Assembly: GCA_031841125.1 (NCBI GenBank)
Contig: CM063113.1
Span: 15,583,312 to 15,647,311 of the forward strand
Reading direction: 5' to 3'
Length of the DNA: 64,000 bases
DNA from: Acanthococcus lagerstroemiae
Lineage: Eukaryota; Arthropoda; Insecta; Hemiptera; Eriococcidae
Shown: in pieces, positions 56,080 to 64,000 of the stretch
Position numbering within the stretch: the stretch's first letter is position 1
How the letters are laid out: each line of letters opens with the position of its first letter
The notes under the pieces: model-generated
What the model was told of the DNA's origin: nothing
The model's input: the letters and a program-made list of their open reading frames with translations, nothing else
Database searches by the model: none
Translations under genes and position numbers: made by a program

Positions 56080-56840
56080 CTCTTCAATTTAACGTAGAAT
56101 TTTTTGTGGGAACCGTCTAAAATATATTCATGAAAGAATTTCACGATTCTATTGTAAGTAATACTGATATTGATAACGTCACATCCTTTAAGGCTATTGC
56201 TTGGAATATTGGTAATTTGGAAAAAAGTAAAATAAAAAAAACCCGCAAAACTATAAATATCCGTAAAAAAAAGGAACACCTAAAATTTCCATCGCTTAAG
56301 ACCACTGCTTGGAAAATGGAATATTGCCAATTTGAAAGAAAAAAAGAAGACGACGAACAAAACGAACAAAAGTAGAATTTTATAGAAGCAAATAGTTTTG
56401 AAAATACCCATTAGAAAAGAAACCGCCTAAAATATATTTAAAAGAAACAATTTTACTATTCCATTGTAGGTAATACTGATACTGATAACGTCAAATCGCT
56501 TAAAGGTCACTGCTTGGAATATAGAATATTGGTAAATTGAGGGGAAATTCGTAGAAAAGAAGAAAATAGTTTTGAAAACACCCATTAAGAAAAAGGAAAC
56601 CCGTCTTAAGATACATTCATAATTCAAAATGGTAAATTGAGGGGAAATAGGGAAATACGAAGAAAAGAGGAAAATAGTTTTGAAAACACCTATGAAGAAA
56701 AAGGAAACCCGTCTTAAGATATATTCAAAATTCAAAATTGGTAAATTGAGGGGAAATACGTAGAAAAGAAGAAATTAGTTTTGAAAACACCCATTAAGAA
56801 AAAGGAAACCTGTCTTAAGATATATTCAAAATTTGTTTTT
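56080..56840. repeat. 100-bp minisatellite
   Basis: GGTAAATTGAGGGG recurs at 56531, 56631 and 56740, with AAAATAGTTTTGAAAACACC and GAAACCCGTCTTAAGATA inside each unit (three units). Upstream (56100-56530) are two older, longer variants with GTAATACTGATA(T/C)TGATAACGTC. Frames on either strand follow the repeat. Confidence 0.8.
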
Positions 56841-56874
56841 GGCGTTGTCAAGGTACAAACCCCGTTAACATGCA

Positions 56875-57600
56875 TCAAAATGTATCATTCGCTCTGACCA
56901 CTGCGCCACGCATCCGGCACGTCAGCCACGAGCAATTTGCACTTACATCAATCTCATAACTGTTCCACTTTAAACTTCTGAGCTTTATTATGCCACAACG
57001 ATTGAACTTACTCAAACTTTTCTTGGACACAAACACCCTCTGAAACATCGTCTTCCATTCGAGATAACTTACACACTGATCTATTGACCCTAATGGACAA
57101 ATACTGGAGATTGGAGACATTGTTCCTTGCTTCCGTTTTTTGAATTTCATACAATAATAATGTTTTTGCAAACGCATCTTTGGAGCATAATTTAAAAAAT
57201 TCAATCAAAGTGGAAGAAAAACAGGAAATCCAACATCCGAAAAAACTGGATAGAATTAAACATATCTTCATGGTAAGTGGTAACACTGATCCCAATCACC
57301 CCGCTTCCAGCATGTGCCCTCATTCGACGTTGAAGCGCTCGATTTGCAGCGAAAATATACCTCGTCTTACCGCGCAACCAATTATCTCACCAAAACACCC
57401 ATTAACTGCGCGTGACGTCATTTCAACTTTGAAGCTTAATTACAGCTTTTACAAAGCGAATTTCAAAATTTGGACTTCAATAGTATTGAGTATTTGTTGT
57501 ATGGTATCTGTAGTGCCAATTTCAAGGCAATCCGATCAGCGGTTAACGCGTGATGCCGTTACAACGAACAAAACGAAGCCCTTTATAATATAGAGAAGAG
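56875..57600. other. Unassigned; weak gag-like minus frame
   Basis: A minus frame (57204-56875) has SYLEWKTMFQRVFVSKKSLS, faintly like retroelement gag text (W..F...F......LS). A + frame at 57180-57593 has a hydrophobic stretch but no domain. Neither is strong enough to call a gene. Confidence 0.2.
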
Positions 57601-59519
57601 AGAAGAGAGAAGATAAAGATAATAAAAAGACTCACAAGAACTAAGCACAATATAAAATAAAAAACGAAACAATAAAAGTAATTTGCCTAACAACAATAAT
57701 AAACCTGATAAGAGAAAACTACAGAAAAGAAATTGACAAAAATAGAACTGAGTCCTAGAGAAAGCCAGTAACAGATTTAAGTCTATGGGGTAAACCATAA
57801 AAAATAATAATGGAGAAAGAATCCAAATCTAACCGATCCTAAAAAGGACTAGAGACCGTTTTCACAGGGAATGGAAAGGCGGATTCGAACCCCCTTTAAA
57901 ATAAATAGATGGCAAAGAGGCAGGGATAAGGACTTTTTCTATGTTGGTTAGGATATCATCCTGAACAATTTTCAGCAAACTTCCGCTCGCTGCGTTATTT
58001 CCTCCGAATTTTCTCATTTGCCTGGACTGCGAGTCCATTTAGATTCTCGTTAGCTGTTCCAACGCCCCCGCCGTACCACGTCTCAACCGGCTGTACGCTG
58101 CGTGCTGAATGGTAACTCGAGCGTTATAAATTCGGTGTGCGTTCGCTGGAAGTAAAAGGTAAACGACAAGATCTTCGAAGAATGTAGCCGGGTCGAGTCA
58201 GTGCAGTATTCGCGCAGGCAGGCAGGCAGGCAAGCCGGCCATTCGTATGAAGTGTGAATGATAAGGCTAACGTGTTAAGGTCAGCTCATTGATATCCAAC
58301 GCATAATTATCAACCTACTGGCCTAAAAAGAAAAGGTTTCGTATGACTGGCGACTGCTGCCTCTCTGCCTGCGTGTTCTGTTTTTGCAGCCGAACCGATA
58401 GATACGTCCCGTCAATGTGGTCTAGGACACACTCGATCGGATTAAACCTTGTCTGCGGTGTTTGTTGCGTCGATATGTGTGTTTTTTCTCCCGTCTTCCC
58501 CTCTTTTTCGTCTATTCAAACCGTCGGCGTCGCCGAGAAATAATTTATTCGGGACGTTATACGCGGGAAGACGAAGCTGTGGTGTGAAAATATTACGACG
58601 TTATTCTCCATTCCGAATCGTATCCGAGACATATATAGCGAATCGTAAAATTCGGCTACGAAAATGGAAAACGCGAGGTTATTGGCATCATTTCGACCTT
58701 AAGCGAAAAAATTCGTTCATTGCCAAAGAACTGTTGAGGAAATGCCGCCCGAGGGAACCTTTAAAATACTATCGTCACGAATTCACTCGCACTAGTCATT
58801 TACGCTTTTTCGAACTAGCTTTTCTTTTTTTTTTCGTCACTTCTTTTGCTTTTTAGCGAATGTCGAGCGATCGTCGCGTTACTGATACGAAATTAGTCGG
58901 TGGAGATTCAGCTTCGGTTTTATGGGGTTTTCGAAGTGCACTCGGTAGATTGTGGCCGAAGTGACGAGACGATTGATTGAACTGAGATTTCAGAGTGCTG
59001 TTTACTACAACAGTTCTTTGTTTGAGTTTGTACAGTAACAAATTATTTCCTTAACGTAACGCGTGTAGGTAGTGCGGTGACCCTGTCCTCTCCAATGTGT
59101 CTCGTATAAATCGTCTTGCCCTGTATAGCACAATGCGAGCGTCTATGTTCTATGTAACATCTTTTGTCATCTCCATACCTATATACTTCCTGAACGTGAT
59201 CCTTTTAAAACTACATTCCTCTTTTTCTTAATCTCATGACCCATTCTTCTTCTCCTCCCTCGATCAGTCAGGCAGGGCATCTGTTTAGTTCAGCTACAGT
59301 TTGTGTCTGACACTCGCATAAACGGACACTTCTCGTACATTGCTGATGTCTGAGAGCAGAAATTGCAAGAACAAACATAGTAAAACATTTCTGTCGAGTC
59401 GCAAAGAAGTGCCAGAAGTGACGACATTTTAAAGATCGCTCCAGTGTCAACACTGATATCGCCATTGCATCATGCAGAAGTTATCTTTGTGTGAGGTGGC
59501 GCTGTATGCGTCGAATGAC
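57601..59519. other. Unassigned; (GCAG)n microsatellite
   Basis: A GCAG/GGCA tetranucleotide run lies at 58213-58232. 57960-58900 is moderately CpG-containing and free of visible transposons, with unrecognised frames (58343-58543, 58449-58856). No gene can be supported. Confidence 0.35.
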
Positions 59520-59990
59520 CAGGTTTTGTAGTCAATTGCATTCCTCCTCGGATTGCTGTTACGGATCAGCTTAATAGCCTCACTTTTACAGCCATGAGAA
59601 TTTTACTGGGTTCTATTCGGTTGACTTCACTGGGTGCTGGATACTGTAGTCCCAATGCTTCGCGCCTTGTTCTAGCTATTGTTGGACACTGACGTATGAT
59701 GTGAATTGAGGTTTCCTTCTCTTCTCTCCAGTGCCTGCAGAAGAGCTGCTTCGTGTCTCTCCTATTTTATACCACACGCGGTTCGTGGCTTCATGACCAG
59801 TCAGTAGTCCGACCACGTCGATCCCTAGTACGAAATCGGCGTACTTACCGGGGGCGTTCCCTATCAGTGTTTTGCTGACTTTCATGCCACTAGCTATCTG
59901 CCAGTGGCATTTCCATCTACTTCCCTAACCAAGCCTTCACCTTGGATTTTATGATGCTGTATGCTACGGGAAGACACGGCCTAGGCATTC
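59520..59990 (-). pseudogene. LINE C-terminal fragment with CCHC-like tail
   Basis: The minus strand reads LLTGHEATNRV and, one frame over, LCRHWREEKETSIHIIRQCP: the post-RT region with a C..(W/C)..H...C knuckle followed by TIARTRREALG. This is typical of the RNase-H-bearing LINE C-terminus. A frameshift lies near 59755. It lies just downstream of a separate RTE fragment of the same orientation. Confidence 0.7.
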
Positions 59991-59991
59991 T

Positions 59992-60560
59992 TCTTCTTCT
60001 TCATTAGCCCTCTCTGCTTCGGAGGTTGGCGATCCATACGGCAATTCTTATCTTGGATACGACCGACCGGAACAGCTCTATTGACGTGCAATTGAACCAC
60101 CGCCGAAGATCCTTGGTCCATGAGTTTGTCTTCTTCCTACCGACTTTTTCCCAGCAATCTTTCCTTCGATGATGAGTCGTAGTATCTCATATTTTGGACC
60201 CTTCATTATATGACCAAGATATCTTAGCTTCCTTTCCTTGATGGTATCCAGTAGTTTAGGCCTTTTCTTCATTTGGTCAAGAACTGCTGCATTGGTGATC
60301 TTTTGAGTCCACGAAATTTTTAGCATTCGTCTGTATGTGTAGATCTCGAATGATTTAATGCGCTTTTCCGTTGTAGAGTCCAATGTCCACTGTCCAGCTT
60401 TCGCAGCCATATAAAAAGACCGAGTGCAGATAACACCTCAGTAACCTAATCCTTAGTTTATCAAGACTCAATGCTCTTCGAGTGAGAATGTTCTTCATTT
60501 TCTTAAACGTTAGCCTAGCCTGTTCAATTCTCGACTTAATTTCTTTCTTTGCGGTGCAAC
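59992..60560 (-). pseudogene. RTE-type LINE 3' end
   Basis: The minus strand encodes the post-RT region: RLTFKKMKNILTRRALSLDK, LLRCYLHSVFLYGCES, then after a shift TLDSTTEKRIKSFEIYTYRR, RKLRYLGHIMKGPKYEILRL and WTKDLRRWF. It ends in a (GAA)n tail at 59992-60004. The GHIMRGPKYE-type motif and simple-repeat tail are typical of RTE relatives. Nothing of the RT core is left. Confidence 0.85.
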
Positions 60561-60631
60561 TGTCATCTATAAGACAGTACCAAGATATTTAATGGAGTGG
60601 ACTTGTTCGATCTTTTCTCCGTTGATCAGGG

Positions 60632-60905
60632 CGAAACTATAGGGGGTGGGGGGTTGAACCACCCCGTCCAATAATTTGTCAGTCGGCAAATTTTGAAACA
60701 GTTCATTCGAATTTCCCATTTTTTTAAATGAATGTTCCGTTTATTTTATTACTTTTTTTTTCAATGAAAAAATATTTCGATTAAAAAATTGGCAAATTTT
60801 TAATTTATAAAAGATTTTGTCGGCAAATTTTTAGTTTTCAAAAAATATTTGTCGGCAAGTTTTTCTTCTTCACCTCCCCAAACTGAAAGTCAAATTTCGT
60901 TTCTG
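60632..60905. mobile_element. MITE related to the one at 12761
   Basis: Starts CAGGGCGAAACTATAGGGGG, like the TAGGGACGAAACTATAGGGG end at 12761-13001. The interior has AAATTTTTAATTT-type text in both. The right end (…GAAATTTCGTTTCTG-like) is much less conserved. Confidence 0.5.
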
Positions 60906-61151
60906 AAAATGGAGTACCCGAGACTCCGGTCAGAGACTAGTCAGCCAAAAGCCGAAGGTTTCAAGCTGAGTACCGAACGTTATCTGAGAGGTTGAAACTA
61001 AGCTGAGATGTGGAAGATGTTTCGAAAATGTGAAAGTCGGTTGCAAACGTTGAATTTCGAATTTCAATGACTATTCTGTTCTTACTAGATTCTCTGTTTG
61101 ACCTATAGCCTAAAATTTAAGAAAGTTGAACATTTTATTAAAATCTAAAAG
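60906..61151. other. Unassigned spacer
   Basis: No feature, except the left target duplication TCTAAAAG at 61144-61151. Confidence 0.3.
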
Positions 61152-62137
61152 CAGGCCCGTAGCCAGCCATCTGCCGTAGGTGGTGCTAACTGTTTACCAG
61201 GGGGGGTGGGCTAGAGGATACACATAGTATATAATGTGAAGACTTCTCCGAGGCAGTGGTATAGCCAGGGGGAAAAGGGGGTGAATGCCCCCAAGGCACC
61301 TGAAATAGAATGTAATAGATGCAGAAATGAGCAATTTTTCGCTTTAAAATATGTTTTCTCGAAAAATTTTCGCTTGAGTAGTAATTTTACCTTCATTTTC
61401 ATACAATAGTCCCCTCATATCGGCGAATTTTAAAAAATACTTCAATTTTCGACTTTATCTTCCTTGAAAATCTTACTTTGCCCCCCCCCCCAGATAATCC
61501 TGGCTACGTCACTGATTGAATTTGGTCTCAAAATTCATAGTCAAAACTGGTGATTCAAATTACCGACAACCCATTGAAAAAAAGATTGAATAGATCGCGT
61601 GAAAAAAAATTAACACTTGGAAGGATCAAATTTTCGAACTTTTGGAAGTAAAAAAACTTCAATTTTGTGGACTTATCAAGTTATCAGATCAGTTTTCAAA
61701 CAGCCATTCAGGCATTTAGCCATCGATATTCAATGTGAGCTGGATCGCGACACAAGAAAAAGGCCTGTGTGTCTGAAACTGCTGGATGGGCCCTCGGGCC
61801 CTTTTCTTGTGACACGTCACATACAAAGAACGACAAACATACGATTCTTCTATCTTCCATAGCAAAATCAGTGTTGACGTAGTGGAACGAAACGTTTTGA
61901 ACAAAACTAGCGAGAAAAATAGAAGGAATTCTTTATTTTTATTCACGAAATTTTGCCAGGGGAGGCTCCGGCAAGCGTTAGGGGCTGCTCAGTACCCATT
62001 AGCATCACTCTGGCTAGGGGCCTGGCATAATTATGACTTTTTTAAATGATGGTATCTCTGTCTGGGGAGGGAGGGCTCAAGATACCTTTGGAGGGGCCTC
62101 AGCCTCAGCTTGCTCCCTCCCCCATGGCTACGGGCTG
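61152..62137. mobile_element. hAT-like non-autonomous element, 986 bp
   Basis: Termini CAGGCCCGTAGCCAGCC and, inverted, CAGCCCGTAGCCATGG. A perfect 8-bp duplication, TCTAAAAG, flanks it (61144-61151 and 62138-62145). No transposase. It contains another TIR pair at 61254-61514. Confidence 0.9.
61254..61514. mobile_element. Nested MITE with CAGTG..TAGCCAGG ends
   Basis: Ends CAGTGGTATAGCCAGG and, inverted, CAGTGACGTAGCCAGGAT with C/G-runs beside them. The flanks (CTCCGAGG, ATTGAATT) do not match, so insertion by this unit is not proven. Confidence 0.6.
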
Positions 62138-62399
62138 TCTAAAAGTTGAAAGCAAAAGACTTATTTTTCAATGTTAGAAGCTGAATCCGATAGCAGATGT
62201 TCTATTATTTAATTTACGTGCTTTGGTCCTTATGGTGAATATAGGAGGGAAATTTAGTCTGGAACAAAAGTCAAAACTCTATGTGTTTTCCCCATAAGAA
62301 CGAAAGGGATCTTGTGGCACGTATTCCTCTAAATCCAATTAAACCCTCTAAAAACAAACAGCATCCTAATCACCAGGAAACATAATAAAGAAAACCTTT

Positions 62400-63275
62400 A
62401 AAAAAACATAGAAAGGCAACTTAGGCTAGAAGATCAAAACATTAAATTAAATAAAGAAATGAAATACTTAGGAATAATTCTGGATGAAAACCTCAACTTC
62501 AACAGCCACACCAATTACATATTAGAAAAAATTAAAAAATACTACTGCAGAATAACAGCATTATACAAAAACACTTTTGGCATGAAATATGCAGATAGGA
62601 AAATTTTATACCCGGCACTTTTCAGATCCATTATAGAATATGGTAGCACAATTTATTACCCAAAACTGAGCATAAAAAACAAAAACAAAAAAAAAGATAA
62701 GAAAAGAACAAAGGAAAATTCTACTGGGTATTATAGCAGCATACAGAACAGTATCCTACATTGCAACTAATGTCATAGCTGGAACACCACCTATAGACCT
62801 ACAATTGAAAAAAGTGAACGAAATCAAAACGATAAAATGGTCTCAAATGGATGAAAAACAAAAAAAAGAAAACATAAAAGAAATAAACAACAAATATAAT
62901 AATCTATGGCAGGAAGAATACCAAAATGGAAAAACTGGAAGAAGAACAGCTGCACTAATACTAACTATAAAAGAAAGACTTCAAAACAAAGCGCTAATAC
63001 CAAATTTCTATCTAACTCAGTTTCTAACTGGACATGGGGAATATCTCAAAAATAACATACTTAGACACTTGTATAAATTGTAAAAGCGACGAAACAGATA
63101 CACCTGACCACACATTCTTAAAATTTTCTACTTTCAAACATATGAGGGCCAAATACAACATAAAAGAAACCAATCAAAACTGGTTCGAAGAAAAAGAAAG
63201 CACACAAAAAAACATCAATTATGTCAATGAAATTATGAATAATAAAGAGAAGTATAATAACTAGGTACAATAGCT
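62400..63275 (+). pseudogene. R1-like LINE C-terminal region
   Basis: A-rich coding strand. It reads MKYLGIILDENLNFNSH (end of the RT domain), RKILYPALFRSIIEYGSTIY, a shift, then RRTAALILTIKERLQNKALI, QFLTGHGEYLKN, and CINCKSDETDTPDHTFLKFS. The last is the C-terminal knuckle C-x2-C-x9-H with the final Cys replaced. AT-rich 3' sequence follows. The order fits R1-type LINEs. At least two frameshifts. Confidence 0.75.
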
Positions 63276-63570
63276 ACAGCTGCAAAAACAAAATTCTTCT
63301 ATTCGGACCAAATAAATTTATTAATAATAAAACCTAAAAACTTTTCCCTCCATTAATATAAAAATAACCTATCCTAATGAATAAATTTAATAATATGTAT
63401 ATTATATAAAACTTTTATTATTACTTTAAAATTTTCAAAATCTATATTTAATAATTAAATTAATAAATTATGTATATTTTAATGTGCAAAATTAAAAAAT
63501 TATGGTAAGACTATAAAAAATTGTAACGACCTGCTGAGCACCGATAAGCTTAAGAAGCAAAAGTGGTCCC
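63276..63570. other. AT-rich spacer
   Basis: Over long stretches only A and T words; possibly the 3' end of the LINE to the left. No gene. Confidence 0.3.
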
Positions 63571-63574
63571 CAGG

Positions 63575-64000
63575 TCAGCATTTAGGGGAAAAAAAATACA
63601 CTGGCTTGTTGAACTCCCGCGCTTTTTCTATCCCCTGGCGAATATTGAGAATTTGCTCTCTCGTGCCTCTGTCAGGGACCAAACCAGCCTGTTCTGGCGG
63701 TATCTGTGGGAAGATGTACGTCTTAATCCATTCGTGCAGGATCAGAGGTAGAGCTTTCGCTTCAAAAGTCCGTGTGATCCTTCTGATTTTCTGAAACATG
63801 CCTTTGGTCTCGTTTTGAGCTTATGTTTTCCGATTTCTTCGTAGATCCCTTCTATATACCTGTTTTTATCTTCGAAGCATGTTTTCCTGACTTCCTTACT
63901 TTTCTGTTTGTACAGCTTCCTCTTCCTTTCATCCTGCAGTTCTCCCTTCAGAGCATTCCGCTCCTCGATTGTCCTCCATTTATCATCCATTCCATCCTCG
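63575..64000 (-). pseudogene. Non-LTR reverse transcriptase fragment at window edge
   Basis: The minus strand encodes a basic linker (YKQKSKEVRKTCFEDKNRYI) and, one frame over, the RT block EQAGLVPDRGTREQILNIRQ, EKAREFNKPVYF. It lies upstream of the catalytic core, which is lost. The element may continue beyond 64000 on its 5' side. The GRGTR-Q motif resembles RTE/CR1-like families. Confidence 0.75.

Noticed and set aside
56080..56840. CRISPR-like array
   Set aside because: Repeat units are contiguous at about 100 bp with no unique spacers, and the sequence is eukaryotic; a minisatellite explains it.

Overview
This window looks like nuclear DNA of an animal, most probably an arthropod. It is AT-rich and gene-poor, and it has no operons or bacterial gene structure. 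It carries a dense mix of old, broken retroelements and DNA-transposon remnants typical of insect-like genomes: RTE-, I-, Jockey- and R1-like LINEs, a Penelope-like element with a GIY-YIG domain, Ty3-type LTR elements, hAT-like MITEs, a FLYWCH-MULE and many foldback elements. The only host gene part I can support is one exon (37359-37858, + strand). It encodes a start codon, a signal peptide and a cysteine-rich LRR N-terminal cap, and it ends at a GTAAGT donor.

Layout. 0-5 kb: a decayed RTE LINE, an inverted-arm repeat enclosing a 175-bp satellite with GAACGCGTTC palindromes, then a 348-bp Penelope-derived foldback with one hammerhead-like fold on each strand. 5.7-9.95 kb: a 4.28-kb foldback element with about 660-bp terminal inverted repeats and a TA duplication. 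10.8-14 kb: two copies of a GC-rich dispersed repeat (here 'Repeat A'), a 5'-truncated Penelope-like element and two small hAT MITEs with 8-bp target duplications. 14.6-15.1 kb: a tRNA-derived SINE dimer. 17-19.1 kb: a deletion derivative of a Ty3-type element. 19.3-28 kb: LINE debris, MITEs, tandem repeats, and one complete Repeat A copy with a perfect 15-bp target-site duplication. 28.1-29.7 kb: a FLYWCH-MULE inserted into another Repeat A copy; its reading frame is broken by one visible in-frame stop and lacks the C-terminus.

32-37.2 kb: a degenerate short-period repeat field, a foldback cluster, a Ty3 gag with a primer-binding site, and a 550-bp palindrome. 37.4-37.9 kb: the LRR-protein exon. 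39.3-45.3 kb: an I-type LINE with RNase H, split by a 3.29-kb element that has about 245-bp TIRs, AG...CT termini and a 6-bp duplication (Polinton/Maverick-like hallmarks) but contains only repeats and duplicated CT-rich sequence. 46.8-48.1 kb: a CpG-rich unique segment. 48.3-53.4 kb: a nearly full-length but broken Jockey LINE with an unexplained segment of about 0.95 kb between its two ORFs. 55-64 kb: possible BEL-like gag scraps, minisatellites, LINE tails, and a 986-bp hAT element with a perfect 8-bp duplication.

No element looks fully intact. The interest lies in nested insertions that give a relative age order, in repeats that may be undescribed families, and in small ribozyme-like folds.
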